Shown here: positions 38,798 to 46,794 of the stretch, piece after piece | How positions within the stretch are numbered: position 1 is the first letter of the stretch | How the letters are laid out: each line of letters starts with the position of its first letter | Assembly: GCF_001644195.2 (NCBI RefSeq) | Contig: NZ_LWBL02000030.1 | Span: 94,317-158,316, forward strand | Source of the DNA: Bacillus marinisedimentorum | GTDB taxonomy: Bacteria > Bacillota > Bacilli > Bacillales > Bacillaceae_O | Reading direction: 5' to 3' | DNA: 64,000 nt | Translations under genes and position numbers: made by a program | The notes under the pieces: model-generated | The model's database searches: none | What the model was told of the DNA's origin: nothing | The model's input: only the letters and a program-made list of their open reading frames with translations

Positions 38798-39019
38798 ATG
38801 TTTTATTACATTCTGGTAGGCGTCCTGGCATTATTGGCCGGGCTTGCTATCGGGTTTTTTATCGCTCGCCAATACATGATGAGCTATCTGAAGAAAAATC
38901 CGCCAATCAATGAACAAATGCTTCGTGTGTTACTCATGCAGATGGGACAAAAACCTTCGCAGAAGAAGATTAACCAGATGATGAGAGCCATGAACAATAT
39001 AAACACAACAAAAAAATAA
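38798..39019 (+). CDS. yneF: YneF, UPF0154 membrane protein
   Basis: A 73-residue protein with one N-terminal membrane helix (about residues 3-24, [20 protein letters not shown]) and a basic cytoplasmic part with the family motif [20 protein letters not shown]. Function not established. The start follows GAAGGAGGAG. Confidence 0.93.
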   Translation: MFYYILVGVLALLAGLAIGFFIARQYMMSYLKKNPPINEQMLRVLLMQMGQKPSQKKINQMMRAMNNINTTKK

Positions 39020-39159
39020 TGTACTGACGGACAGGCACTCATTGGAGTGTCTTTTCCTATATAAGGGCTTATACGCTGGATTTCAACTGCGGCGATGTGT
39101 ACAATAATAGACGGTAGACATCGTTTCAGTCATATGGACGGCAGAAAGAAGGATATGGA

Positions 39160-40257
39160 ATGAAGATGGATTCGAAACCTGACAAAATGACAATATATGA
39201 TGTGGAACATATTGATAATCCATGTTTTGTTGACGTTCGTTCGCCGGCGGAATTTGCGGAATATCACATGCCTGGCGCAGTGAACATTCCGATATTCGAT
39301 AATGGGGAACGGGCCGAAATCGGCACCCTATATAAACAGCGGGGGCGTGAGCCGGCAAAAGAAAGAGGCCTGGAGGTGTTATCTGGAAAATTGCCGATAT
39401 TTTACGAACGTTTCCAGAACATCATCAGGGAAAACCCTGATTCACCGATTGTCGTCTATTGCTGGAGGGGCGGAATGCGCAGCGGAGCTGTCGTCACTAC
39501 AATGAATATGATGGAATTGCCGGTTGTTCAGTTAGAAGGCGGCATCAGATCATACCGTAAAAAAACAGTCAGCGAACTGGAAGAGGCAGCAAGTGAACCG
39601 AAACCCTTCGTTGTTCTTGAAGGTCATACCGGCACCAGAAAGACAGATGTTTTGCAGGCCCTAAAATCAGAAGGGTACCCGGTCATCGATCTTGAAGGAT
39701 TGGCACGGCATCGTGGTTCCATTTTTGGCAATATTGGCCTGAATCCAAGCAGCCAGAAGGAATTTGAAGCGAATCTGGCAGCGGAACTGAAACGGTATAA
39801 AAGATTTCCTTACTATTTGATTGAAGCTGAAAGCAAACGGATCGGCCCAATCACGCTCCCGGATTTTATCGTTGAAGGGAAAGAAAAAGGCATCAGGGTC
39901 AAAGTGGAAATGCCATTTGCCGAAAGAATCAGCAATATCATGCAAACTTATGTAAAAGACGGCTATCTTGATGAATTCAATGAGGCGGCAAGGAAACTGA
40001 AAAAGAAACTCAAGCCGCTGGAAGCACAGGAAGAACTGGAACGGAACCTGCTCCATGGGGACTATAGGTCCGTCATCTCGATGCTGCTTGAGTATTATTA
40101 CGACCCGAGGTATAGCCACGCGTCCGATGGTTATGATACGCCTGTCTTTCCCGTTGCCTTTACAACACTTAATGAAGGAATTGCCAGGGTAAAGGGAGCT
40201 CTTGAAGAAATCGAAAGTGAATATGCTCTGGGAAATGAATTATCCGAAATGGAATGA
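39160..40257 (+). CDS. mnmH: tRNA 2-selenouridine synthase (SelU/MnmH)
   Basis: A 365-residue protein. An N-terminal rhodanese domain (FVDVRSPAEFAEYHMPGAVN) has the catalytic Cys in VVYCWRGGMRSG near residue 97. A C-terminal P-loop domain follows, with RGSIFGNIGLNPSSQKEFE, PYYLIEAESKRIGPITLPDF and YYYDPRYSH. MnmH replaces sulfur with selenium at the wobble 2-thiouridine of tRNAs for Lys, Glu and Gln using selenophosphate, via a geranylated intermediate. The P-loop reads GHTGTRKT where TGSGKT/TGTGKT is usual, so Arg replaces the Gly before Lys. selD is not in the window. It agrees with the Sec genes near 60.7-62.5 kb. Confidence 0.92.
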   Translation: MKMDSKPDKMTIYDVEHIDNPCFVDVRSPAEFAEYHMPGAVNIPIFDNGERAEIGTLYKQRGREPAKERGLEVLSGKLPIFYERFQNIIRENPDSPIVVYCWRGGMRSGAVVTTMNMMELPVVQLEGGIRSYRKKTVSELEEAASEPKPFVVLEGHTGTRKTDVLQALKSEGYPVIDLEGLARHRGSIFGNIGLNPSSQKEFEANLAAELKRYKRFPYYLIEAESKRIGPITLPDFIVEGKEKGIRVKVEMPFAERISNIMQTYVKDGYLDEFNEAARKLKKKLKPLEAQEELERNLLHGDYRSVISMLLEYYYDPRYSHASDGYDTPVFPVAFTTLNEGIARVKGALEEIESEYALGNELSEME

Positions 40258-40268
40258 CGTTACTAAAG

Positions 40269-40432
40269 GAGGCCGGGACATAACCAAACTGTCCACCTCT
40301 ATAGACGAATAATATCATGTTAAGAAAGCCAAAAAAGTAAAAAACCGAACTAACGCGAAACTCTATTTAGAGCTTCGTAACATAGTTCGGATTTTTCTTT
40401 GACTAAAATACTTTTGTCCCAGCCTCTTTTTT
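40269..40432 (+). repeat. Dispersed stem-loop repeat with GAGGCYGGGACA ends
   Basis: GAGGCCGGGACA (40269-40280) and TGTCCCAGCCTC (40415-40426) form inverted ends with one mismatch, followed by T6. A nested stem CCGAACTA/TAGTTCGG lies inside (about 40352-40391). It could act as the mnmH terminator. Elements with these ends are scattered through many Bacillota genomes. Confidence 0.75.
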
Positions 40433-40548
40433 CTCTAATCAATTAAAGGTTTGCTTGATTTTAACCATATCTGTCACACAACAGTATTGTTTAAGCCGGT
40501 TCCCCCTAAGCAAGAGAAAGGATCCCCCTGATGTGTAAGCCGTTCTAC

Positions 40549-40589
40549 TTTCCCGTCTCAGACCATATATTGGCTTCTGATACGGGAAA
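40549..40589 (+). promoter_or_regulatory. Hairpin immediately before the capA-like gene's ribosome binding site
   Basis: TTTCCCGTCTCAGA (40549-40562) pairs with TCTGATACGGGAAA (40576-40589) in 13 of 14 positions, followed directly by TGGGGGACAGG, the ribosome binding site. It may be a leader structure. The rest of 40433-40548 shows nothing recognisable. Confidence 0.45.
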
Positions 40590-40604
40590 TGGGGGACAGG
40601 TTAT

Positions 40605-41645
40605 ATGTATGTTATGTTATCCTTGATGCTTTCTCTATTGATGGGATACTCGGCTGCGGAAGACATGGAAATCGATTTGAAGCAAGAACCGGTAACGGTC
40701 ACGTTTGCGGGTGACATCATGATGGATCGGTCCGTCAGACAGGCAATCGCTGAACATGGTCCGCTTTATCCGTTCACGGAAGTGAGGGAACTGGTCAGCG
40801 CTGCTGATTATGCAGTGGCCAATCTTGAAACAGCTGTAACCGGGAGACATGAAAAGTATCCTAAAATGTATAACTTTAAATCAACTCCTGAGGCGCTGGA
40901 CGGTGTAAAGCAGGCTGGATTTGACCTTGTGACACTGGCGAATAACCATACGATGGATTACGGAATTGACGGGCTGCTGGATACAATGGCTTATGTCAAT
41001 TCAGCCGGGCTCGCATACATTGGCGCCGGGGTCAACAGCAAAGAGGCATATCAGGACCATTCCGTCCATATAAAAGGGCTGCATATCAAATTTCTAGGAA
41101 TTTCAAGAGTATTGCCGGCGGGTGATTGGTTTGCAGGGAAAACAAAGCGGGGAATCGCAAGTGCTTATGATTTGGAGCGGGTGCTCTCGGTTGTCAGGAG
41201 GGAGAGCCGGAACACGGATTATTTGTTTGTTTATATGCATTGGGGTTATGAACGGAACGATTTTCCGGCTGCATACCAGACGGCTGCGGCCAGGAAGTTG
41301 ATTGATGCAGGAGCAGACGGCATTATCGGCAGCCATCCCCATGTGCTGCAGGGACTTGAATATTATCAAGGTAAGCCAATCGCCTATTCGCTCGGCAACT
41401 TTTTGTTTCCTGACTACGTCAGTGGCAAGACGGCGGAAACGGGCCTGTTGACGATTCGGTTGGACGGAGAAAAAGTAAATGCGGCGTTCAAGCCGTTCCG
41501 GATTGTGGATGACCGGATCATTAAATTGTCGCAAGAAGAAGAAAAAATGGCTTTCAACCGTCTGCAGCAACTATCGCCGGCTGTTTCATTTCAGGCCGGG
41601 GTAGTGCTGGATAGGAAAACATATGCCGGGGAAATTGCCGATTAA
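40605..41645 (+). CDS. CapA family protein (poly-gamma-glutamate capsule synthesis-like metallophosphatase)
   Basis: A 346-residue protein with a hydrophobic N-terminus (about residues 1-17) that may be a signal peptide or anchor, followed by a PGA_cap domain. Metal-site motifs in order: FAGDIMMDR, ANLETAVTG, LANNHTMDYG, YMHWGYER and IGSHPHVLQGLE, then YSLGNFLFPD. CapA-like proteins include PgsA/CapA of polyglutamate systems and calcineurin-like phosphatases. No capB or capC is nearby, so a capsule role is not supported here. GGGGGACAGG precedes the start. ccdA follows about 100 bp downstream. Confidence 0.85.
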   Translation: MYVMLSLMLSLLMGYSAAEDMEIDLKQEPVTVTFAGDIMMDRSVRQAIAEHGPLYPFTEVRELVSAADYAVANLETAVTGRHEKYPKMYNFKSTPEALDGVKQAGFDLVTLANNHTMDYGIDGLLDTMAYVNSAGLAYIGAGVNSKEAYQDHSVHIKGLHIKFLGISRVLPAGDWFAGKTKRGIASAYDLERVLSVVRRESRNTDYLFVYMHWGYERNDFPAAYQTAAARKLIDAGADGIIGSHPHVLQGLEYYQGKPIAYSLGNFLFPDYVSGKTAETGLLTIRLDGEKVNAAFKPFRIVDDRIIKLSQEEEKMAFNRLQQLSPAVSFQAGVVLDRKTYAGEIAD

Positions 41646-41742
41646 TTGATGATTTTGTCACAGAATTGTATCATTGTTTTTTTCGTTTGTTTTGTTAGAA
41701 TAGGTAGGAGAGATAGAGGATATACGTATAGGGGGATGTTTA

Positions 41743-42450
41743 ATGGCAGATGTGAATATATTTTTAGCTTTTGGCGCCGGCTTTCTTTCGTTTATTTCGC
41801 CGTGCTGCCTACCGCTTTATCCTGCCTTTTTAAGTTATATAACAGGGGTGTCCGTGAACGAACTGAAAGAAGATAATGCTATGCTGCAGCGCCGGACACT
41901 TTTACACACGATATTCTTTTTGGTCGGTTTCTCGATTATTTTCCTTGTATTAGGCATGTCGACATCACTGGTTGGCCAGCTGTTTGTAAAATACAGCGAC
42001 TTGATCCGTCAGGTCGGCGCGATTTTAATCGTGTTCTTCGGTTTTGTCATCGTCGGTGTGTTAAAACCTGAATTTTTGATGAAGGATCATAAACTTTCGT
42101 TTAAAAATAGGCCATCGGGATATTTTGGCTCCGTATTGATCGGCATCGGTTTCGCCGCGGGATGGACGCCGTGCACGGGACCGATTCTGGCAGCTGTTCT
42201 GGCGATGAGCGTCACGAATCCCGGATCGGGAATGATGTATATGATTGCATATACACTCGGCTTTGCAGTGCCGTTTTTGATCATGTCATTTTTCATCGGG
42301 CGCATGCAATGGATTAAAAAGCACAATGCAAAAATTGTCCATGCGGGCGGTTATGTGATGATCATCATGGGGATTTTCCTATTCTTCGATTGGATGACCA
42401 AAATCAGCTCTTACCTGATTAATGTTTTCGGGGGCTTCACAGGATTTTAA
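41743..42450 (+). CDS. ccdA: Cytochrome c biogenesis / thiol-disulfide transporter CcdA
   Basis: A 235-residue polytopic membrane protein with about six hydrophobic helices. The two redox cysteines are in [16 protein letters not shown] near residue 20 and in WTPCTGPIL near residue 145. CcdA passes electrons from thioredoxin across the membrane for cytochrome c maturation and spore-envelope thiol reactions. The start follows TAGGGGGATG. TTGTTT and TAGAAT (41696-41701) may form its promoter. A response regulator and ccdC follow as in B. subtilis, but here an mrpB-like gene is inserted between. Confidence 0.94.
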   Translation: MADVNIFLAFGAGFLSFISPCCLPLYPAFLSYITGVSVNELKEDNAMLQRRTLLHTIFFLVGFSIIFLVLGMSTSLVGQLFVKYSDLIRQVGAILIVFFGFVIVGVLKPEFLMKDHKLSFKNRPSGYFGSVLIGIGFAAGWTPCTGPILAAVLAMSVTNPGSGMMYMIAYTLGFAVPFLIMSFFIGRMQWIKKHNAKIVHAGGYVMIIMGIFLFFDWMTKISSYLINVFGGFTGF

Positions 42451-42513
42451 TCTGCGAACCGCTATACTATAATTGATTAAGACAGAATAAGCAGCAGCAT
42501 AAGGAGAGTAGCC

Positions 42514-42936
42514 ATGAGATCAAACGATGTGATTTTAAAAACGACAACTACGACGATTGCTTTTGTAATCCTGGCTTTTTCATTTTATCTTTTTTTGGCT
42601 GGCCATAACGCTCCAGGAGGCGGATTCATTGGCGGGCTCATGACAGCAGGTGCACTTGTGCTGATGTATATCAGCTACGGGATGGAGACGATGTCGCGTA
42701 TCATCAAAGTGAATTTCCGCAGCTTCATACCGATGGGCTTACTGACAGCAGGTCTGACCGGTATGGGTTCTTTCCTTTTTGATGTCCCATTCCTTTCCCA
42801 AACATTCGGCCATTTCCATTTGCCTCTTCTTGGCGATGTCGAACTGGCGACAGCCATGTTATTCGATCTTGGGGTGTATTTGACCGTAGTCGGAATTACA
42901 ATGACGATTATTTTAACGATTGCAGAAGACCAATGA
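42514..42936 (+). CDS. Orphan Mrp Na+/H+ antiporter subunit B-like protein
   Basis: A 140-residue membrane protein with four hydrophobic segments. FYLFLAGHNAPGGGFIGGL is the conserved MnhB/MrpB motif, and FHLPLLGDVELATAMLFDLG is also typical. MrpB normally belongs to the seven-gene mrpABCDEFG operon, and none of the other subunits is nearby. It may complement an mrp operon elsewhere or have a separate role; this is not resolved by sequence. GCATAAGGAG precedes the ATG. A hairpin follows at 42946. Confidence 0.88.
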   Translation: MRSNDVILKTTTTTIAFVILAFSFYLFLAGHNAPGGGFIGGLMTAGALVLMYISYGMETMSRIIKVNFRSFIPMGLLTAGLTGMGSFLFDVPFLSQTFGHFHLPLLGDVELATAMLFDLGVYLTVVGITMTIILTIAEDQ

Positions 42937-42945
42937 TGTAAAGCG

Positions 42946-42975
42946 AGACGGCCTGTTGCAGGCCGTCTTCTCTTA
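42946..42975 (+). terminator. Hairpin after mrpB-like gene
   Basis: AGACGGCCTG (42946-42955), TTG loop, CAGGCCGTCT (42959-42968), then TCTCTTATT. The tail is weak, so termination may be partial. Confidence 0.6.
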
Positions 42976-43005
42976 TTACGATGAGAATGCTGAAATGGGG
43001 GACGT

Positions 43006-43368
43006 GTGTTGGCAAGTGTATTAGTTGTGGATGATGTCCAGTTCATGAGGGCCAAGTTGAAGGATATGCTCGTACAGGGCGGGCATGAAGTTCAATGTGA
43101 GGCGGAAAACGGCAAAGAAGCCGTTTCCATCTACAAAGACTGCAAGCCTGACCTGGTGATTATGGATGTCACAATGCCGGAAATGAATGGAATAGAAGCA
43201 CTCAGGGAGATTAAGGTGTTCGACCCGTCTGCCCTCGTCATCATGTGTTCAGCGATGGGTCAGGAAAAACTGGTGATGGAAGCAGTCGAAGCGGGGGCAA
43301 AGGACTTTATCATCAAACCATTTGAGGACAGCCGTGTATTGGATGCGATCAACCACATGATCAGGTAA
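43006..43368 (+). CDS. yneI: CheY-like single-domain response regulator YneI (CcdB)
   Basis: A 120-residue receiver domain without an output domain. The acidic pocket is VLVVDDVQFMR at the N-terminus, the phospho-accepting Asp is in LVIMDVTMPEMNG (near residue 54), the Ser is in VIMCSAMG and the Lys in DFIIKPFE. No kinase is nearby. The start is GTG 43006 or TTG 43009, after TGGGGGAC. It lies between the ccdA and ccdC genes as in B. subtilis. Confidence 0.92.
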   Translation: MLASVLVVDDVQFMRAKLKDMLVQGGHEVQCEAENGKEAVSIYKDCKPDLVIMDVTMPEMNGIEALREIKVFDPSALVIMCSAMGQEKLVMEAVEAGAKDFIIKPFEDSRVLDAINHMIR

Positions 43369-43449
43369 ATAGGTAAATCCGGTGTGATAACCACTGTAAG
43401 TACGGTATAATGGATAATATCCAGAATTTGAATTAAAAGGGTGAGGAAG

Positions 43450-43938
43450 TTGCTGATATGGGTCAGCACCATTTTTGCAGCCTTCATGGCGTCATTCATG
43501 ATTTTTGTACGGATAAAGGCGGCTGAAAGGCCGGTTTCTGCCATAAAATTGATCCTTCCTCCGGTTTTTATGAGCACTGGTTTTTTCATGTTTGCAATAC
43601 CTTATTTCAGGGTGCCGCCGGCTGAAGGAGCAGAGGCGTTTCTTGTCGGTTCACTTTTTTCAATATTACTGATAAAAACATCCCGCTTCACTGTTTCAGG
43701 GAATAAGATATATTTACAAAGGTCGAAGGCATTTGTCTTTTTGCTGATTGGGCTGCTTCTTCTCCGGCTCGTCATGAAAAGTTTTCTCGGCCATTACATT
43801 TCCTTCGGTGAAACGAGCGGCCTGTTTTTTATTCTGGCATTCGGCATGATCCTGCCGTGGAGGCTGTCGATGTACCTATCTTACAAAAAGATTAAAAAGC
43901 AGTTATATATCAAGGATGGAAACCTGCTCCATCCATAA
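43450..43938 (+). CDS. ccdC: CcdC family membrane protein
   Basis: A 162-residue protein with about five hydrophobic segments. AIKLILPPVFMSTGFFMF and PYFRVPPAEGAEAFLVG match the CcdC family. The role beyond the ccd cluster is unclear. TTG 43450 is preferred since AAAAGGG lies 8 nt before it; GTG 43441 is adjacent to the same A/G-rich stretch and too close. Followed by a terminator. Confidence 0.87.
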   Translation: MLIWVSTIFAAFMASFMIFVRIKAAERPVSAIKLILPPVFMSTGFFMFAIPYFRVPPAEGAEAFLVGSLFSILLIKTSRFTVSGNKIYLQRSKAFVFLLIGLLLLRLVMKSFLGHYISFGETSGLFFILAFGMILPWRLSMYLSYKKIKKQLYIKDGNLLHP

Positions 43939-43993
43939 ATAAATGTGCCTGTTTTCAGCAACCGGTCCAGTTAACGGTGAGAAAAGCTATTTT

Positions 43994-44030
43994 AAGGACG
44001 AAATCGCCTATGTTTTCGTCCTTTTCTTTT
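43994..44030 (+). terminator. Terminator of ccdC
   Basis: AAGGACGAAA (43994-44003) pairs with TTTCGTCCTT (44014-44023), followed by TTCTTTTTC. The rest of the gap up to 44170 shows no gene. Confidence 0.85.
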
Positions 44031-44170
44031 TCCTGCAGTTTTCCATTCAGCATAACAAATAAGTGACACAGGTTAAATGCTTGTTCTTTTGCTGGAAAGG
44101 CTGGGGAAATACATTCTTGCCGGCTGCTCCGCAGAAATCATCCACCCGTTTTAAATTACAAAACAAATAA

Positions 44171-44199
44171 CAACGTCCAGGTGAGAAACCTGGACGTTG
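44171..44199 (-). terminator. Terminator downstream of yneK
   Basis: CAACGTCCAGGT (44171-44182) pairs perfectly with ACCTGGACGTTG (44188-44199). On the minus strand a T-rich stretch follows. Confidence 0.6.
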
Positions 44200-44299
44200 T
44201 GCTATTTTCATTGTGATCACTTACTGAATTCACTTGCAAATCAGCTGGCGATAGTACGAATTAACATTTTTCTCTTCCAGAACTGTACCCTATACGTTT

Positions 44300-44722
44300 T
44301 TAAAATAAATGCTCATAAGGCACAAGACTAATATGTTTTTCGGTTAATGTTTTTCTCAAAAACTTATGGTCACGTTTCGGGGTCGCCATAATATATCCCC
44401 TGATCACATGGTCCTGTTCGATGCGCCGTGCGTTTTCTTGCAGCGCAAGTTCGCCGATCTTACCGGCGATTTTTTGCCTGGCAACATCCCTGAACAACTC
44501 GGGCACCGGCAAAACAAGCTCTTCGAGGAAACGTTTCTGCTCATCCGGCCAGAGGTGTTTCGACTGCTCGATATAATATTCCTGCCAGTCCATGATCGAT
44601 TTTCCGTCTTCTTTCGGAAGTTTTTTCAGAAATTTCCTGAACATGAAGTAACCGCCGATCGCCATCATGACAAAGAGGAAAACAGACCAGAAAGCGATGA
44701 AAAGAATAAACCAATCGGACAT
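44300..44722 (-). CDS. yneK: YneK, DUF2621 family membrane-anchored protein
   Basis: A 140-residue protein with an N-terminal membrane helix (about residues 4-27) followed by a charged domain including DWQEYYIEQSKHLWP and HVIRGYIMATPKRDHKFL. It matches DUF2621/YneK by segment and by position after ccdC. Function unknown. On the minus strand GGAAGTGGG precedes the ATG. Confidence 0.85.
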   Translation of the reverse strand: MSDWFILFIAFWSVFLFVMMAIGGYFMFRKFLKKLPKEDGKSIMDWQEYYIEQSKHLWPDEQKRFLEELVLPVPELFRDVARQKIAGKIGELALQENARRIEQDHVIRGYIMATPKRDHKFLRKTLTEKHISLVPYEHLF

Positions 44723-44841
44723 TTAAAAACCCACTTCCTTTAATCAGCACAATTCATGTTTCATTATACAACTGAAAAAGGCAGCAGACAATCATCAGCA
44801 AAAGATAGGATGTTGGAGACAAAGGAAGCAGGTAAAAAATG

Positions 44842-44870
44842 TTGACAGGAAAAAGGCATTAAAGTATCAT
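44842..44870 (+). promoter_or_regulatory. sigma-A promoter of the S-box transcription unit
   Basis: TTGACA (44842-44847), 17 bp, TATCAT (44865-44870). Confidence 0.8.
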
Positions 44871-44896
44871 AACAAATAATTAACTGAATATTTAGT

Positions 44897-45058
44897 TCTT
44901 ATCAAGAGAGGTGGAGGGACTGGCCCGATGAAACCCGGCAACCCGTCAAATGGCTGCATTTGATCAGGTGCCAAATCCTGCAAAGCTTGCTTGCTTTGGA
45001 AGATAAGAGAGTCGACTGTGACATATCAGGGCCTCTCTATCAAAGAGAGGCCCTTTTC
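44897..45058 (+). ncRNA. SAM-I riboswitch (S-box leader)
   Basis: The conserved S-box sequence is present: CTTATCAAGAGAGGTGGAGG, GACTGGCCCGATGAAACCC, GGCAACC, then GGTGCCAAATCCTGC and GGAAGATAAGAG. The terminator follows: GGGCCTCTCT (45029-45038) pairs with AGAGAGGCCC (45044-45053) and runs into TTTTCTT. When SAM is abundant this stops transcription before the sulfhydrylase gene. Confidence 0.97.
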
Positions 45059-45144
45059 TTGTATACAGTTTATCAAGTCTGTCCGAGAGCGTACGGGAGT
45101 TATTTTGAAAAAATAATGATAACCGAAAAAAGGAGTGTGGGAAC

Positions 45145-46461
45145 ATGGAAAAAAGGAATTATCGCATTGAAACGCTTGGCATTCACGGAGGGCTTCAGCC
45201 CGATCCTTCGACAGGGGCCCGGTCACTGCCGATCTACCAGTCCAACGCGTTCCAGTTTGAAAACAGCGGACATGCTGCGAACCTGTTCGATTTACAGGAA
45301 GAAGGCTATATTTATACGCGGATCGGCAACCCGACAGTTTCAGCGCTCGAACAACGCATGGCTGACCTTGAAGGCGGAGTCGGTGCACTTGCAACAGCGA
45401 GCGGTATGTCCGCAATATTGCTTTCTATCCTGAACATAGCGGAATCAGGTGATGAAATCGTATCGGCATCGACCCTGTACGGGGGCACATATAACCTTTT
45501 TGCTGTCACACTGCCGAAGTACGGTATTAAGACAAGGTTTGTCGACCCCGAAGACCCGCAAGCTTTCAGAGAAGCTATTAATTCAAACACGAAAGCAATA
45601 TATGCAGAAACGATCGGCAATCCGGGACTCCACGTGCTTGATATTGAAAAAACATCACAAATTGCCCGTGAAGCGGGACTCCCGCTCATCATCGACAATA
45701 CATTCGCAACTCCGTATTTGTGCAGGCCGATTGAACACGGTGCAGATATCGTCATCCACTCTGCGACCAAATGGCTTGGCGGAAATGGGACAACGATGGG
45801 AGGGGTCATTGTAGACGGCGGGAAATTTGACTGGCAATCCGATAAATTTCCGGAATTCAACCGTCCGGATGAAAGCTATCACGGTCTGACATATGCAAAA
45901 GACCTGGGTGAAGAGGCTTATATTTTGAAAGCCAGGGTTCAGATGATGCGTGACCTCGGGCCTGCGATGAGCCCGTTTAATGCTTTCCAGTTATCGCTCG
46001 GACTTGAAACGCTGCATGTAAGGATGAAGGAACATGTGAACAATGCGAGGGATTTGGTGAAGTATCTGGAATCGCATCCAGGTGTAGAATGGGTCCTTTA
46101 TCCGGAACTTGACAGCCATCCTTCCAGGGCGCTGGCAGAGAAATATTTGCCGAAAGGGGCCGGGTCAGTGCTCGTGTTTGGGATTAAAGGAGGACGCGAA
46201 GCAGGGGCGAAGGTCATCGACAATGTGAAATTGTGGTCGCATGTCGCGAATGTCGGGGATGCGAAAAGCCTTATCATCCATCCTGCTTCCACCACACATA
46301 GGCAGTTGTCGGATGAAGACTTGAAAACGACAGGAGTTACGGAAGATATGATCAGGCTTTCTGTCGGAATAGAACACATTGATGACATAACAGCCGACCT
46401 GCAATACGCAATTGAAGAAGCGAATGGATATCGTCCAGTTGAGAAAACTGCACAGCGTTAA
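45145..46461 (+). CDS. metY: O-acetylhomoserine sulfhydrylase (Cys/Met PLP enzyme family)
   Basis: A 438-residue enzyme that makes homocysteine directly from O-acetylhomoserine and sulfide. The PLP lysine is in IHSATKWLGGNGTTMGG near residue 210, and the insertion pattern and length fit MetY rather than the shorter cystathionine enzymes. No metX homologue is adjacent. The start follows AAAAGGAGTG. Controlled by the SAM riboswitch upstream, which fits a methionine-synthesis role. Ends in a terminator. Confidence 0.92.
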   Translation: MEKRNYRIETLGIHGGLQPDPSTGARSLPIYQSNAFQFENSGHAANLFDLQEEGYIYTRIGNPTVSALEQRMADLEGGVGALATASGMSAILLSILNIAESGDEIVSASTLYGGTYNLFAVTLPKYGIKTRFVDPEDPQAFREAINSNTKAIYAETIGNPGLHVLDIEKTSQIAREAGLPLIIDNTFATPYLCRPIEHGADIVIHSATKWLGGNGTTMGGVIVDGGKFDWQSDKFPEFNRPDESYHGLTYAKDLGEEAYILKARVQMMRDLGPAMSPFNAFQLSLGLETLHVRMKEHVNNARDLVKYLESHPGVEWVLYPELDSHPSRALAEKYLPKGAGSVLVFGIKGGREAGAKVIDNVKLWSHVANVGDAKSLIIHPASTTHRQLSDEDLKTTGVTEDMIRLSVGIEHIDDITADLQYAIEEANGYRPVEKTAQR

Positions 46462-46468
46462 ATAATGC

Positions 46469-46496
46469 GGCTCCCTGAAAAGGGGCCTTTTTTTTT
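46469..46496 (+). terminator. Terminator of metY
   Basis: GGCTCCCT, GAAA loop, AGGGGCC, then T9. Confidence 0.88.
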
Positions 46497-46617
46497 GACA
46501 GGCTTCATCCTGTATGGATTTTCCGGACAACCGGACAGGAGCGGATATGAATGAAAACGCTTCAAAAAAATTTACAATTGAACGCCATAAACCTTTAAAG
46601 TACTGAAGTTGCCGGAA

Positions 46618-46631
46618 TGTAAGCGATTACA
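46618..46631. promoter_or_regulatory. CcpA cre site upstream of the ilv-leu operon
   Basis: TGTAAGCGATTACA fits the cre consensus TGwAAnCGnTnwCA at every position. It is centred about 88 bp before the likely transcription start. CcpA activates ilv-leu from a similar upstream site in B. subtilis. Confidence 0.8.
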
Positions 46632-46649
46632 ATAAAACTGATAAATCAA

Positions 46650-46664
46650 AATTATCTGAAAAGT
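46650..46664. promoter_or_regulatory. CodY box upstream of the ilv-leu operon
   Basis: AATTATCTGAAAAGT matches the CodY consensus AATTTTCWGAAAATT at 13 of 15 positions. It lies between cre and the promoter, so CodY bound with branched-chain amino acids could repress the operon or block CcpA. Confidence 0.75.
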
Positions 46665-46677
46665 TTCGATTTTGCTG

Positions 46678-46706
46678 TTGACCTCCTTATGAAACCGGCG
46701 TATTAT
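46678..46706 (+). promoter_or_regulatory. sigma-A promoter of the ilv-leu operon
   Basis: TTGACC (46678-46683), 17 bp, TATTAT (46701-46706). Confidence 0.8.
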
Positions 46707-46794
46707 TGTCCTCAATCAAACAAATTATCTTCTTCACAAGGCGGATTGAAAACTGTCCCGGCGCTTTCTGATGAAGAACGAAAGGAGTGGTTGT

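Noticed and set aside
43939..44299. Small ORFs in the ccdC-yneK gap
   Set aside because: Only very short frames without ribosome binding sites were found between the two terminators. No sspO/sspP-like sequence was seen.
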